Positions 24,216 to 35,197 of a DNA stretch of 64,000 nucleotides are shown piece after piece. The notes under the pieces are model-generated. The model was given only the letters and a program-made list of their open reading frames with translations, had not been told where the DNA came from and searched no databases. The stretch is taken from assembly GCF_026262625.1 (NCBI RefSeq), contig NZ_SHNN01000002.1, forward strand, positions 372,001 through 436,000, in the 5' to 3' direction. Made by a program: the position numbers and the translations under genes. Numbering within the stretch: position 1 is the first letter of the stretch; each line of letters begins with the position of its first letter. The stretch comes from Candidatus Litorirhabdus singularis. GTDB lineage: Bacteria; Pseudomonadota; Gammaproteobacteria; Pseudomonadales; Halieaceae.

Positions 24216-24434
24216 CTAGCGAGCTCGGTAGGTAATACGGCCTTTGGTAAGGTCGTAGGGCGTCAGTTCTACCCGCACCTTATCGCCAGTCAAAATACGG
24301 ATGTAGTTCTTGCGCATTTTCCCAGAGATATGCGCAGTAACAATATGCCCATTTTCTAGTTGCACGCGAAATGTGGTGTTGGGAAGTGTATCGATCACTT
24401 CGCCTTCCATTTCAATCTGATCTTCTTTTGCCAT
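24216..24434 (-). CDS. infA: Translation initiation factor IF-1
   Basis: Binds the ribosomal A site during initiation together with IF-2 and IF-3. The 72-residue protein is a single S1/OB-fold domain beginning [13 protein letters not shown], with the conserved [20 protein letters not shown] and [20 protein letters not shown] blocks; the length is exactly that of E. coli IF-1. It is the last gene of the aat-bpt-infA direction, about 100 bases after bpt, and converges on clpA, an arrangement shared by many gammaproteobacteria. Confidence 0.98.
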   Translation of the reverse strand: MAKEDQIEMEGEVIDTLPNTTFRVQLENGHIVTAHISGKMRKNYIRILTGDKVRVELTPYDLTKGRITYRAR

Positions 24435-24534
24435 TCGGCGCGGTTCCCGGGTAATTAATAGCCGCGCATTTTGCCCTAATTAACCGGTCAAGGCTACCGC
24501 CAATTACCTGCATTAGTACCTCTGCTATTGTCTC

Positions 24535-25245
24535 CTAAAGCAGGTCGACCCAGCGCCCGTTGATCAGCAGCTCTAAAGGCCGATACTGGGTTTTATAAGA
24601 CATTTTTTGACAGTCTCGTATCCAATAGCCGAGATAGAGATAGGGCAGGCCCGCCTCGGATGCTTTTTGGCGTTGCCAGAGAATGCTAAATACGCCAAGA
24701 CTACGTTGCGGCATATCCGGGTCAAAAAAGGTATAGATAGCGGACAGGCCATCATTGATACGATCGGTGACGGCGACGCCAACCAGTTTTCCCTGGGCTC
24801 GCATCTGGTAGTACTCGGTTACCCCCCATTCATCGCTGAGGAAAGACAGGTACTGGTCGCGCAGCGGCGGAAACATATCGCCATCGCGATGCCGTCCAGC
24901 GATATACCGGCAATACAGGTCAAAGTACTCATCGCCCCGAATATCGCTAACTTGGTCGATAACGAGGTCTTGATTACGTTGCAGGGTGCGCTTCTGGTTG
25001 CGCCTGGGCTTAAAGTCGTCGACGCGAATTCGAGCGGGGATACAAGCACTACAGCGTTGGCAGTGGGGGCGGTATAAGTGTGACCCAGAGCGCCTGAATC
25101 CCAGCGCTGATAGCTCGCTATAGAGGTTGCCGTCCACTTCAGTACGTGGATCGACAAACAGCGTGGTGGCCTCTTTGTCCTCCAAATAGCTGCACTCATG
25201 GGGATAGGTAGTGTAGACCTTAAGATTACGTAAAGACGACGTCAT
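24535..25245 (-). CDS. bpt: Bpt, aspartate/glutamate leucyltransferase
   Basis: Adds leucine from Leu-tRNA to proteins with N-terminal Asp or Glu, turning them into ClpS substrates. The 236 residues contain the N-terminal ATE domain with YPHECSYL and the second cysteine set CQRCSACIPARI (together a likely metal or heme site), and the C-terminal GNAT-like part ending with QKMSYKTQYRPLELLINGRW. Its ATG overlaps the stop of aat by four bases (ATGA), so the two transferases are coupled. The neighbouring clpS and clpA complete the N-end-rule pathway. Confidence 0.95.
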   Translation of the reverse strand: MTSSLRNLKVYTTYPHECSYLEDKEATTLFVDPRTEVDGNLYSELSALGFRRSGSHLYRPHCQRCSACIPARIRVDDFKPRRNQKRTLQRNQDLVIDQVSDIRGDEYFDLYCRYIAGRHRDGDMFPPLRDQYLSFLSDEWGVTEYYQMRAQGKLVGVAVTDRINDGLSAIYTFFDPDMPQRSLGVFSILWQRQKASEAGLPYLYLGYWIRDCQKMSYKTQYRPLELLINGRWVDLL

Positions 25246-25961
25246 ACCACTTCCCGCGCCTGCACATCAAGTCGCCAGACTTCCGTGGCTACTCCCGCAT
25301 TCACGGTAGACTCGGACAAAAATTCCTCGAATTCCATGCGTGAAATATTGCGTGCTCCCAGAGAGTTGAGGTGATCACTTTCTACCTGGCAGTCGATAAT
25401 CTCAACGCCCAGCGTGGTCATGAACTTGACGGCCGCCGTCAACGCCATTTTGGAGGCATTGCTGGCCAGGGAAAACATGGATTCGCCAAAAAATACTCGG
25501 CCCAGGGCAACGCCATAGAAGCCACCGACCAGAGTGTCCTGTGCGTCCCAGACCTCAAAGGAGTGGGCAAAGCCCTCCCGGTGTAATTCCATGTAAGCGC
25601 GGCCCATGGCGTTGGTGATCCAGGTAGTCGAGCTTTCCTGTCGCGGACCTGCGCAGTGACTGATGACCTGATGAAAAGCGCGATCAGTGGTTATTCTAAA
25701 ATCGCTGCTGCGCATGGCTTTGCGAAGGCTGCGAGATATTTTCATCTCGTTGGGGAATAGCACGGAACGCGGGTCCGGGCTCCACCACATGATGGGCTGG
25801 GGATCTTCATACCAGGGGAAAATGCCTTGTCGATAGGCATTCACCAGACGCTGCCTGGACAGATCTCCCCCCACAGCCAGTAACCCGTTAGGGTAATTTA
25901 GCGCTTCGGCTGTCGCGGGAAAGTCCAGACTATCGCGGTCAATACGTTTAACTCTTACCAT
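25242..25961 (-). CDS. aat: Aat, leucyl/phenylalanyl-tRNA-protein transferase
   Basis: Transfers Leu or Phe from tRNA to N-terminal Lys or Arg, creating bacterial N-degrons. The 239-residue protein shows the family blocks YPNGLLAVGGDLS, AYRQGIFPWYEDPQPIMWWSPDPR, a VGGFYGVALGRVFFGESMFS strand pair and IIDCQVESDHLNSLGA. It is 20 bases downstream of trxB and coupled to bpt. The GIFPWY segment lines the aminoacyl pocket in the E. coli enzyme. Confidence 0.97.
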   Translation of the reverse strand: MVRVKRIDRDSLDFPATAEALNYPNGLLAVGGDLSRQRLVNAYRQGIFPWYEDPQPIMWWSPDPRSVLFPNEMKISRSLRKAMRSSDFRITTDRAFHQVISHCAGPRQESSTTWITNAMGRAYMELHREGFAHSFEVWDAQDTLVGGFYGVALGRVFFGESMFSLASNASKMALTAAVKFMTTLGVEIIDCQVESDHLNSLGARNISRMEFEEFLSESTVNAGVATEVWRLDVQAREVV

Positions 25962-25981
25962 TAGCAGCTATGTTGCGATAT

Positions 25982-26953
<972 letters not shown>

Positions 26954-26990
26954 TCAATGGAGTGTCTAATGCGCTTTAATGGAGGCGCAA

Positions 26991-27019
26991 AGCATAAATT
27001 AAAGTCCCACGCTGTGCAA
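26991..27019 (-). promoter_or_regulatory. Putative trxB promoter
   Basis: On the minus strand TTGCAC (27019-27014) and TATGCT (26996-26991) with a 17-base spacer; the predicted leader to the trxB ATG is about 52 bases. Confidence 0.42.
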
Positions 27020-27056
27020 AAGAGTGTGAATAATTCTAAATACCATCGCTAAGCTT

Positions 27057-27085
27057 TTGAAATAAAATAAAAAATTAAGCATAAT
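27057..27085 (+). promoter_or_regulatory. Putative ftsK promoter
   Basis: TTGAAA at 27057-27062 and CATAAT at 27080-27085, spacer 17, each matching five of six consensus bases. The leader to the TTG start of ftsK would be about 85 bases. Confidence 0.48.
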
Positions 27086-27177
27086 CGTACCGGACAATTC
27101 GCACATTGCGCGAAGGGTTTCGACATGTGTTCTCACAAACGGTTTTATGACAGTCCTGATCTCGGGCGGGGTATGGT

Positions 27178-29490
27178 TTGGTAGCAGAAGCCACAACAGC
27201 TAGAAATTTTCTTGGGCCCAGATTGCGCGAAGGCGCTTTCATAGGAATAACGGCAGCTTGCCTGTATTTGTTGCTGTCCCTGATTACCTATTCGCCTGCG
27301 GATCCGGGGTGGTCAGGAACCGGTAGCCAGGGTTATGTTGGTAACGCGGGTGGCCCGGCCGGTGCCTGGCTTGCCGATGTGTTCTTTTCGTTGTTTGGTT
27401 ATCTGGCCTACCTGTTTCCGGTAATGTTGGGCTATCGTGCCTGGATACTGTTTCAGCATCGCCACGAGGAGGCGCCGGTCGACTGGGTAACACTGGTTAT
27501 CCGCGTAGTGGGCCTGAGCCTGGTGATGATCGCTGGCACCGCCTTGGCGGCGATGAATGACTTGGGTACTGCTGCATTGCCGCAGGGTCTGGGCGGGGTT
27601 TTAGGGCTGGCCGTGGGTGGTTCATTCACCGACGCCTTCAGCGTCACTGGCAGTCGTCTGATCCTGGTGGCTGTGTTTCTGTTTGGGGTCACCGTATTCA
27701 CGGATCTCAGCTGGTTGCGACTGATGGACACCCTGGGTGCTGGAACTTTGCGCCTGATTGAAGGTAGCCGGCATAACATCCTGCTGCGTTACGACCAGTT
27801 TATGGAGAAACGGGCGCAGAAAAAGGTGCAGGAAGAGCGCAAGGCTGTTATCACCCAGCATGTCGAGAAAGAGAAGAAACGTAAACCCCCTAAAATAAAA
27901 CCGCTCCAGGTAGCCATTAAAAAGAGTGATCGCGTCGAAAAAGAGAAGCAGCAACCGCTGTTTGATGCGCCTGTCACGGGTACCTTACCACCGCTGGATT
28001 TACTGGATGAGCAGGTGCGTGACCCCAGTCGCGGCTATTCGCCAGAGGATCTGGAGAAATTATCGAAGATATTAGAGATCAAACTGGCTGATTTTGGCGT
28101 CCTGGCGGAAGTGGTGGCAGTGTATCCGGGGCCTGTTATTACGCGCTTTGAAATCCAGCCCGCTGCCGGTGTTAAGGTCAGCCGTATCAGTAATCTGGCC
28201 AAGGATCTGGCGCGCTCGCTGGCGGTTATTAGCGTGCGCGTGGTAGAGGTCATTCCCGGTAAGTCGGTGGTCGGTATTGAGATCCCCAACGAAGACCGGG
28301 AGATCGTCAACTTCCGTGAAGTGTTGTCCTCGGAAGCATTTGAAGATTCCAAGTCACCGCTCACCCTGGCACTAGGCCACGACATTGCCGGGCAACCAAT
28401 CGTCGCTGACCTTGGGCGGATGCCCCACCTGTTGGTTGCCGGTACCACCGGAGCGGGTAAGTCGGTAGGCGTCAACGCCATGTTGGTGAGCTTTCTGTAT
28501 AAGTCGACGCCCGCGGACGTGCGGTTGATTCTGGTGGATCCAAAAATGCTGGAATTGTCGGTCTACGACGGAATTCCACACTTGTTGACGCCGGTTATTA
28601 CCGATATGAAAGACGCGGCCAATGGCTTGCGCTGGTGCGTGGCAGAAATGGAGCGTCGTTATAAGCTGATGGCTGCCCTGGGCGTCAGGAACCTGGCAGG
28701 TTATAACCGCAAAGTGCTTGATGCGCAGAAAGCAGGGGAGCCGCTGAAGGATCCACTGTGGGTGCCAGACGCCATGTTTGAAATGACAGACGAGGAACAG
28801 GTGGCCCCGGACCTGGAGAAGCTGCCGTTTATCGTTGTTGTGATAGACGAATTCGCCGATATGATGATGGTAGTCGGCAAGAAGGTGGAAGAACTTATCG
28901 CGCGTATCGCGCAGAAGGCAAGAGCCGCCGGTATTCACATGATACTCGCCACTCAGCGTCCTTCAGTGGATGTTATCACCGGCTTGATCAAGGCCAACGT
29001 GCCTACGCGTATCGCCTTCCAGGTGTCATCGAAGGTCGACTCCAGAACCATTCTGGATCAGGGCGGTGCCGAACAGCTGCTGGGTCACGGCGACATGTTG
29101 TATTTGCCCCCCGGCACCGCAGTGCCGGTCCGAGTGCATGGTGCGTTTGTAGACGATCATGAAGTGCACGCGGTGGTAGCGGACTGGAAACGACGCTCCG
29201 AACCTCGTTATATCGATGGCCTGTTAGATCAGGGTAGCGCCACTGCGGCGCTTCCGGGCGAAGCGCCGACCGGTGATGATGGCGAAGAAGTCGATGCCCT
29301 CTATGACGAAGCCGTGTATTACGTGACGCAAAGTCGGCGCGCCAGTATTTCGTCGGTGCAGCGTAAATTACGGGTTGGCTATAATCGCGCAGCACGACTG
29401 ATTGAATCGATGGAAGCGGCTGGCGTGGTTACTGAAATGGGCACCAATGGTCAGCGCGAAGTGCTGGCGCCACCACCGGTGGAGTCATGA
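27178..29490 (+). CDS. ftsK: FtsK, DNA translocase of chromosome dimer resolution and cell division
   Basis: Septum-located motor that pumps chromosome ends towards dif and activates XerCD. The 770 residues are the short-linker form: four to five membrane helices in residues 25-185, a charged linker rich in Lys and Glu (about 205-265), then the motor with Walker [13 protein letters not shown] near residue 422, [12 protein letters not shown], and [12 protein letters not shown] as Walker B, and a C-terminal winged-helix gamma domain ([21 protein letters not shown]) that reads KOPS. The start is TTG; the only nearby ATG (27174) is out of frame. lolA overlaps its stop by four bases. Confidence 0.96.
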   Translation: MVAEATTARNFLGPRLREGAFIGITAACLYLLLSLITYSPADPGWSGTGSQGYVGNAGGPAGAWLADVFFSLFGYLAYLFPVMLGYRAWILFQHRHEEAPVDWVTLVIRVVGLSLVMIAGTALAAMNDLGTAALPQGLGGVLGLAVGGSFTDAFSVTGSRLILVAVFLFGVTVFTDLSWLRLMDTLGAGTLRLIEGSRHNILLRYDQFMEKRAQKKVQEERKAVITQHVEKEKKRKPPKIKPLQVAIKKSDRVEKEKQQPLFDAPVTGTLPPLDLLDEQVRDPSRGYSPEDLEKLSKILEIKLADFGVLAEVVAVYPGPVITRFEIQPAAGVKVSRISNLAKDLARSLAVISVRVVEVIPGKSVVGIEIPNEDREIVNFREVLSSEAFEDSKSPLTLALGHDIAGQPIVADLGRMPHLLVAGTTGAGKSVGVNAMLVSFLYKSTPADVRLILVDPKMLELSVYDGIPHLLTPVITDMKDAANGLRWCVAEMERRYKLMAALGVRNLAGYNRKVLDAQKAGEPLKDPLWVPDAMFEMTDEEQVAPDLEKLPFIVVVIDEFADMMMVVGKKVEELIARIAQKARAAGIHMILATQRPSVDVITGLIKANVPTRIAFQVSSKVDSRTILDQGGAEQLLGHGDMLYLPPGTAVPVRVHGAFVDDHEVHAVVADWKRRSEPRYIDGLLDQGSATAALPGEAPTGDDGEEVDALYDEAVYYVTQSRRASISSVQRKLRVGYNRAARLIESMEAAGVVTEMGTNGQREVLAPPPVES

Positions 29491-30089
29491 AGGCGCTACT
29501 GGTTTTTGCGCTTAGCCTGTTGTGGATGAACCCGGCTGTGGCGGAGTCCGGCTTACAACAGCAGCTGGCGGCCATCGTCAGCCTCAGTGGCAGTTTTGAG
29601 CAGCGTGTGTTGGATGATTCAGGCGTTGAGCTGGAGGTCAGTAATGGGCGTTTCAAGGTGCTGCAGCCAGGCTATTTTTACTGGGCCATTGATAATCCCG
29701 ATGCACAGCTGCTGATTGCCAATGGCAAAACGCTGGTGCACTACGACGCCGAGTTGGAGACAGCGACAGAGCGTGGCTTGGATGAGCAGCAGTCGAGTAG
29801 CCCTCTGGCAATATTTGCAGATGGCGGTGCCGGCCTTGAAGCGCACTATGAAGTCTCGGTGACGGACGGGGGAGGCTACCTGCTAAAACCCCGCGTTAGC
29901 GATGGCAGCTTTGTAGAGGTTGAATTACGATTGAACGCCGACGTTCCCGGCAGCATGCGGGTATTGGATGCGCTGGGCAATACCACGCAGATCGAGTTTT
30001 CCGAGGTATTGCTGAACCCGCCGCTGGAACCTGCTGAGTTTACGTTTGTGCCGCCCGACGGGGTTGATTTTTATCGTTATGAGCAGTGA
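29487..30089 (+). CDS. lolA: LolA, periplasmic lipoprotein carrier
   Basis: Carries lipoproteins from the LolCDE transporter to LolB in the outer membrane. The 200-residue product starts with a signal peptide ([19 protein letters not shown], cleavage after about residue 19). The mature part has the LolA features [15 protein letters not shown] and [27 protein letters not shown], forming the open beta barrel. Its ATG overlaps the ftsK stop, and rarA begins 11 bases before its own end, so ftsK-lolA-rarA form one tightly packed operon as in E. coli. Confidence 0.95.
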   Translation: MKALLVFALSLLWMNPAVAESGLQQQLAAIVSLSGSFEQRVLDDSGVELEVSNGRFKVLQPGYFYWAIDNPDAQLLIANGKTLVHYDAELETATERGLDEQQSSSPLAIFADGGAGLEAHYEVSVTDGGGYLLKPRVSDGSFVEVELRLNADVPGSMRVLDALGNTTQIEFSEVLLNPPLEPAEFTFVPPDGVDFYRYEQ

Positions 30090-31449
30090 TCTGTTCTCAG
30101 ATCCTGAACCCGCCTACCAGCCCCTAGCAGCGCGCGTGCGCCCGCAGACGTTGGCGGATTATTATGGGCAACAACATCTTTTGGGAGCCGGTAAACCACT
30201 GCGTGAGGCAGTAGAACGCGGCCAGCTGCATTCTATGGTGTTGTGGGGCCCGCCGGGTGTGGGCAAGACCACACTGGCCAGAATGCTCGCCGCTACCGCT
30301 GAGGCTCACTTTATCGCGCTCTCGGCGGTCCTGTCCGGGGTCAAAGAGATACGTGAAGCGGTAGCGCAGGCGCAGGATCAGCGCTCGCGCGGACGTGCCA
30401 CTATCCTTTTTGTGGATGAAGTACACCGCTTCAACAAGTCACAGCAAGACGCCTTTTTGCCGTATGTGGAAGACGGCACGCTGATTTTTGTTGGCGCGAC
30501 CACCGAGAACCCTTCGTTTGAACTGAACAACGCGCTGTTGTCACGCAGTCGTGTTTACAAACTGCGTAATCTCGACACCGATGAACTTTGTCAGGTGCTC
30601 GATGGTGCGCTGGCCACATTGGGCACAGCGACAACAGTAAGCCCGGATAACCTTAGAAAGCTGGCATTGAGTGCAGACGGCGACGCCAGACGTGCGCTCA
30701 ATCTGTTGGAGCTGGCACTTGATCTTAGCGCCGAAGGCGATCTGAGGGAGAGCCCTGCAGCAGCAAATGACAGCCAGGTTATAGACGAGGCGATCATTGA
30801 AGAAGTACTGCAGGGCTCTTTGCGCCGCTTTGACAAGGGCGGCGACCTGTTCTACGACCAGATATCAGCCTTGCACAAAGCCGTCAGAGGGAGTTCACCT
30901 GACGCTGCTCTGTACTGGTTTGCCCGTATGCTGGACGGCGGCTGCGACCCACTCTATCTCGCCCGGCGCGTGGTGCGCATGGCCAGTGAAGATATTGGCA
31001 ATGCGGACCCGCGCGGATTGAGTATCGCGCTGGATGCCTGGCAAGTGCAGGAACGTCTGGGTAGCCCGGAGGGCGAGTTGGCGTTGGCTCAGGCCATCAG
31101 TTATCTGGCCAGCGCGGCCAAGAGTAACGCGGTTTATAGCGCCTGGAAGGCTGCCGTTGCGGACGTCGAGTCACAGCCCGGTTACGAAGTGCCTATGCAT
31201 TTGCGCAACGCCCCTACGGAGTTGATGAAGTCGTTTGGACATGGTGAGGAGTACCGCTACGCACACGACGAACCCGGTGGCTTTGCCGCCGGCGAAAATT
31301 ACTTTCCACCTGAATTGCGCGATCGCGTTTATTATCACCCGACGGATAGAGGCCTGGAACAGAGGATCGCAGACAAGCTCGCGAGCCTGCGCGAACAGGA
31401 TAAAAACAGTACAATACGCCGCTATGAAAATCCTGCCGATTCAGACTGA
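30079..31449 (+). CDS. rarA: RarA (MgsA), AAA+ replication-recombination factor
   Basis: Acts at stalled replication forks with RecA, SSB and the clamp-loader family, opening duplex ends. From the ATG at 30079 the protein has 456 residues: [18 protein letters not shown] at the N-terminus, Walker [12 protein letters not shown] near 56, Walker [21 protein letters not shown], sensor motif [18 protein letters not shown], and the MgsA tetramerisation and C-terminal domain ([18 protein letters not shown]). An earlier in-frame start at 30046 lies inside lolA and is unlikely. crcB follows after three bases. Confidence 0.95.
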   Translation: MSSDLFSDPEPAYQPLAARVRPQTLADYYGQQHLLGAGKPLREAVERGQLHSMVLWGPPGVGKTTLARMLAATAEAHFIALSAVLSGVKEIREAVAQAQDQRSRGRATILFVDEVHRFNKSQQDAFLPYVEDGTLIFVGATTENPSFELNNALLSRSRVYKLRNLDTDELCQVLDGALATLGTATTVSPDNLRKLALSADGDARRALNLLELALDLSAEGDLRESPAAANDSQVIDEAIIEEVLQGSLRRFDKGGDLFYDQISALHKAVRGSSPDAALYWFARMLDGGCDPLYLARRVVRMASEDIGNADPRGLSIALDAWQVQERLGSPEGELALAQAISYLASAAKSNAVYSAWKAAVADVESQPGYEVPMHLRNAPTELMKSFGHGEEYRYAHDEPGGFAAGENYFPPELRDRVYYHPTDRGLEQRIADKLASLREQDKNSTIRRYENPADSD

Positions 31450-31452
31450 ACT

Positions 31453-31830
31453 ATGAAACACATGCTGCTGATAGCACTGGGGGGAGCCGGTGGTGCTCTG
31501 GCACGACATTGGTTGTCGAGCGTCATGTCCGCATCTTCCGCCAATCATTTTCCCATAGGTACGCTATCGGTGAACGTGCTGGGTTCGTTTTTGATTGGTG
31601 TTATGTACGTCATTATTGTTGAGAAGGGGTTGATACACCCTGACTGGCGCAGTGTATTCATTATTGGTTTTCTCGGCGCTTTTACAACCTTCTCTACGTT
31701 TTCGCTGGAGGCGGTGACGTTGTTGGAGAACGGGCATGCGGCTATGGCTGCGGGATATGTGCTACTGAGTGTGGCAACCTGCCTTCTGGGCGTATGGCTT
31801 TCTATGGTTTTGACTCGGTTTATTTGGTAA
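31453..31830 (+). CDS. crcB: CrcB/FluC fluoride channel
   Basis: Small membrane channel that exports fluoride as an antiparallel dimer. The 125 residues make four helices, with GGAGGALARHWLSS at the start, the polar GTLSVNVLGSF helix and the phenylalanine track GFLGAFTTFSTFSLE that lines the fluoride path. No fluoride riboswitch is evident just upstream, since rarA ends three bases before. It lies between rarA and serS, a common place for crcB in pseudomonads. Confidence 0.93.
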   Translation: MKHMLLIALGGAGGALARHWLSSVMSASSANHFPIGTLSVNVLGSFLIGVMYVIIVEKGLIHPDWRSVFIIGFLGAFTTFSTFSLEAVTLLENGHAAMAAGYVLLSVATCLLGVWLSMVLTRFIW

Positions 31831-31842
31831 CAGGTTCACTAA

Positions 31843-33141
31843 ATGCTTGATATAAAAATGGTTCGCAAGGACCCCGCCCTGGTTGCAGCTGAATTGGCGC
31901 GGCGTGACTTGAGTTTTGATATAGACGCTTTTCTGGCGCTGGATGCCAGACGCAAGCAGGCTGACATCGATAGTCAGAATTTGCAGGCAGAAAAAAAGCA
32001 GGCCTCCAAACAGATTGGCGAACTGGTCAAAGCGGGCACGCCGGTAGATGAAGCCAAGCAGACCGTTAACGCGGTGCTGGAGCGTATTTCTGCACAACTG
32101 GATGAGGCTGCCGCGCAGGCACGCCAGCTGCAGAATGAGCTGGATAATTTGATGATGTCGCTGCCCAACCTGCTTGCTGCCGTGGTGCCGGTGGGTAAAA
32201 CAGAGGCAGATAATCAAGAGCTGGAGCGTTGGGGCGAGCCCACGGTGCCAGAGTTTGAGGTGCTGGATCACGTCGATGTGGGCGCACAACTAAAGGGTCT
32301 TGATTTTGAAATGGCAGCCAAGATCACCGGTGCTCGTTTCGCCGTGATGAGTGGGCCAGTGGCGCGACTGCACCGGGCGCTGACGCAGTTTATGCTTGAC
32401 CTGCATACGCGAGAGCACGGTTATACAGAGCTCTATGTACCCTATATCGTCAACGCAGATTCATTGCGTGGCACCGGCCAGTTGCCAAAATTTGAAGAGG
32501 ACCTTTTCAAATTGCGACATGATGTGGATTTTTACTTGATTCCCACCGCCGAGGTGCCGATAACCAATATGGTCCGCGATCGTATTATCGAACCCGATGA
32601 ATTGGGTGAAGGTTTACGCTATGTTGCTCATACACCGTGTTTTCGCAGCGAAGCTGGCAGTTATGGCCGCGATACCCGGGGCATGATCAGACAGCACCAG
32701 TTTGAAAAAGTCGAGTTAGTGCAAATGGTGCGACCAGAGCATTCAGCGGCTGCCCACGAAGCTTTGACCGGTCATGCCGAGGCTGTTCTCAGAGCGCTGG
32801 AATTGCCCTATAGAAAGGTCCTGTTGTGCGCGGGAGATACCAGTGCCAATGCGAATACCACCTATGATCTGGAGGTTTGGCTGCCGGCGCAACAAACCTA
32901 TCGCGAAATTTCATCCTGCAGCAATTTCGGTGATTATCAGGCCCGGCGTATGAAGGCGCGGTGGCGTAACCCGGAGACCGGTAAACCGGAGTTGTTGCAT
33001 ACCCTGAACGGTTCTGGTCTGGCGATTGGCCGCACGCTTGTGGCAATCCTGGAAAACTACCAGCAGGCTGATGGCTCGGTATTGGTACCGTCTGCATTAG
33101 GCCCTTATATGGCCGGGCTAGAGCGCTTGTCTCCACCCTGA
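31843..33141 (+). CDS. serS: Seryl-tRNA synthetase
   Basis: Charges tRNA-Ser (and tRNA-Sec) with serine. The 432-residue class II enzyme has an N-terminal antiparallel coiled coil (about residues 25-110) that holds the tRNA variable arm, then the catalytic domain with [23 protein letters not shown] as motif 2 and [18 protein letters not shown] as motif 3. Length is normal. It is the fifth gene after ftsK, followed three bases later by cysG. Confidence 0.97.
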   Translation: MLDIKMVRKDPALVAAELARRDLSFDIDAFLALDARRKQADIDSQNLQAEKKQASKQIGELVKAGTPVDEAKQTVNAVLERISAQLDEAAAQARQLQNELDNLMMSLPNLLAAVVPVGKTEADNQELERWGEPTVPEFEVLDHVDVGAQLKGLDFEMAAKITGARFAVMSGPVARLHRALTQFMLDLHTREHGYTELYVPYIVNADSLRGTGQLPKFEEDLFKLRHDVDFYLIPTAEVPITNMVRDRIIEPDELGEGLRYVAHTPCFRSEAGSYGRDTRGMIRQHQFEKVELVQMVRPEHSAAAHEALTGHAEAVLRALELPYRKVLLCAGDTSANANTTYDLEVWLPAQQTYREISSCSNFGDYQARRMKARWRNPETGKPELLHTLNGSGLAIGRTLVAILENYQQADGSVLVPSALGPYMAGLERLSPP

Positions 33142-33144
33142 TCG

Positions 33145-34563
33145 ATGGACTATTTACCTCTCTTTTTTGAATTAACCAACCGCCCGGTCTGGGTCGTTGG
33201 CGGTGGTGGTGTGGCGCTGCGCAAGCTGCGGTTGTTACTCAAGGCTGAAGCGCAGGTCACCGTCATCGCCCCTGAAGTGGACGCGGAGGTTGAGCAATTG
33301 CTGGCGGGCAACCAAGGCCGCTACGTGCAACAGTCATGGCAGCAGTGGTCAACGTTACAGGGCACAGAGCAACCGTTGCTAATCATATCGGCAACACCGG
33401 ATATCAGCGTCAATGAAGCGGTAGCGCAATGGGCAGGAGAGCGTGCTATACCCGTCAATGTGGTAGATAACCCGGATCTATGCAGCTTTATATTTCCGGC
33501 GTTAATTGACCGCAGCCCTTTGTTAGTGGCAGTTGGCAGCGGCGGACGCAGCCCGGTGCTGGTTAGACGCACGCGCAGTTTGATTGAAGCGGCGCTGCCA
33601 CATGCCTACGGAAAATTAGCGCATTTTGCCGGGAGTTTGCGCGACAAGGTAAAGCAGGCGCTGCCAGACCTTGAGGCGCGTCGATTGTTCTGGGAATCAA
33701 CCCTGGACGGCCCCATCGCGGAACTGGTGCTGTCAGGGCAGGAGCAACGTGCTACCGAGCAGTTGGAGCGATCGCTGGCAGAGGCTCCTGTGGAGAGCAG
33801 CGGGGAGGTGTTTTTGATTGGCGCTGGCCCTGGAGACCCTGACCTGATGACGTTTCGAGCTGCACGTCTGCTGCAGGCGGCTGACGTGGTGGTCTACGAT
33901 CGTCTCGTCACAACCCCAATATTAGAAATGGCGCGACGAGATGCAGAGAGAATTTATGTCGGCAAGCGGCGCGATCAACATACATTGCCGCAGCAGGAAA
34001 TTAACCAGTTGCTGCTGGAGCTGGCTCAGAAGGGCTTACGAGTCGCGCGCCTGAAGGGCGGCGACCCCTTTATATTCGGGCGCGGCGGCGAGGAAATTGA
34101 ATTGCTGGCGGCGCATCAGATCCCCTTTCAAGTAGTGCCCGGCATTACCGCCGCCAGCGGTTGCGCCAGCTATGCCGGTATTCCACTGACGCACAGAGAT
34201 CACGCACAGTCAGTACGTTTTCTGACTGCACACCTGCGCGATGGCAGTGTCGATCTGCCCTGGCAGGATCTTGCCAGCGCCAGCGAGACTCTGGTCTTCT
34301 ATATGGGCTTACAGGGTCTATCGGCTATTTGCGCTAATCTGTGTCGCTGTGGGCGCGATGAGAACACCCCGGTCGCACTCATAGAACAGGGCACTACCCG
34401 CCAGCAGCGTACTTTTGTGGGTACTCTGGCGACCATGCCGGAACGGGTGGCGGATGAGACTATTCACGCTCCAACGCTAATCATCGTCGGTGGTGTGGTC
34501 AAGCTGCGCGAAAGCCTGGCCTGGTACGGTGAATCCAGCAAGTCCGGACGCTGGCCGCCTTGA
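33145..34563 (+). CDS. cysG: CysG, multifunctional siroheme synthase
   Basis: Makes siroheme, the cofactor of sulfite and nitrite reductases, from uroporphyrinogen III. The 472-residue fusion contains an N-terminal precorrin-2 dehydrogenase/ferrochelatase part (NAD loop VGGGGVALRKLRLLL, residues about 17-32) and a C-terminal uroporphyrinogen methyltransferase with GAGPGDPDLMTFRAARLLQ near 227, RLKGGDPFIFGRGGEE and the VPGITAASGCASYAGIPLTH loop. Both halves are intact. It closes the long ftsK-cysG run and is followed by a hairpin. Confidence 0.96.
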   Translation: MDYLPLFFELTNRPVWVVGGGGVALRKLRLLLKAEAQVTVIAPEVDAEVEQLLAGNQGRYVQQSWQQWSTLQGTEQPLLIISATPDISVNEAVAQWAGERAIPVNVVDNPDLCSFIFPALIDRSPLLVAVGSGGRSPVLVRRTRSLIEAALPHAYGKLAHFAGSLRDKVKQALPDLEARRLFWESTLDGPIAELVLSGQEQRATEQLERSLAEAPVESSGEVFLIGAGPGDPDLMTFRAARLLQAADVVVYDRLVTTPILEMARRDAERIYVGKRRDQHTLPQQEINQLLLELAQKGLRVARLKGGDPFIFGRGGEEIELLAAHQIPFQVVPGITAASGCASYAGIPLTHRDHAQSVRFLTAHLRDGSVDLPWQDLASASETLVFYMGLQGLSAICANLCRCGRDENTPVALIEQGTTRQQRTFVGTLATMPERVADETIHAPTLIIVGGVVKLRESLAWYGESSKSGRWPP

Positions 34564-34564
34564 T

Positions 34565-34584
34565 GACCTGCGCAGATGCAGGTC
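34565..34584. terminator. Hairpin just after cysG
   Basis: GACCTGC (34565-34571), six-base loop, GCAGGTC (34578-34584): a perfect 7-bp stem beginning one base after the cysG stop codon. No T tract follows, so it could end transcription weakly or protect the 3' end of the mRNA. Confidence 0.38.
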
Positions 34585-34669
34585 GGTCGGGTAAACACTT
34601 GGTATAGGCGGGTCCGGTCGCCAGCAGGAGTGCTATAGTAAATTCACCCTAATAATAACTGGAGTTGTC

Positions 34670-35197
34670 ATGACCCAACAACGCAAGCAGGTCATTATCA
34701 AAAATGAGTTTCAGCATAAGCTGATACTGAGCACTGTTCTAATCACCCTGATTTCGCTGAATGTCATCATTCTGGCGGCCTCGCTTCTAGAGCAGCGGTT
34801 GGGCAATGACGGCAGCCTGTTCAGTGTATTCACTCTGACCGTGGCCGGGCTGGAAATTGTCGCGGTCATCATGGTGTATTTCATTAGCCGTGACATCAGC
34901 TTCCATATAGCCGGTCCTGTGTATGCTATAGAACGCACCATCAAGGGTCTGGGAGAGGGTAATTTGTATCAGGTACTCAAGCTGCGCCCGCGGGATCAGT
35001 TTGCGGAAGTATCAGAGGAACTTAACCTGGTGATGGCGGATTACTGTGAGCGACTGCAGCGTGCCAAGTTGTTGGCTAACCAGATCGCCCAGCAGAACCC
35101 CGACGCCGCGAGCGCGGCGTTGTGTGAAGAATTGGCCTTTTTTATCACCCAGGTCGATGAAGCAAGGGACGATAGCAGTACTAACGTACGTCTTTAG
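34670..35197 (+). CDS. Membrane protein with HAMP-like domain, no output domain
   Basis: A 175-residue inner-membrane protein of unknown function. Two hydrophobic helices (about residues 18-40 and 51-73, joined by a loop of about 10 residues) lead into FISRDISFHIAGPVYAIERTIKGLGEGN, which looks like a HAMP linker (the PVYAIERTIKGLGEGN form seen in chemoreceptors), followed by a second amphipathic helix and about 50 helical residues. There is no kinase, cyclase or chemoreceptor signalling tip. Its stop overlaps that of the convergent prc by three bases. A TATAGT box (34634-34639) precedes it. It may be a free HAMP adaptor or a regulator of membrane proteolysis; that is a guess. Confidence 0.75.
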   Translation: MTQQRKQVIIKNEFQHKLILSTVLITLISLNVIILAASLLEQRLGNDGSLFSVFTLTVAGLEIVAVIMVYFISRDISFHIAGPVYAIERTIKGLGEGNLYQVLKLRPRDQFAEVSEELNLVMADYCERLQRAKLLANQIAQQNPDAASAALCEELAFFITQVDEARDDSSTNVRL

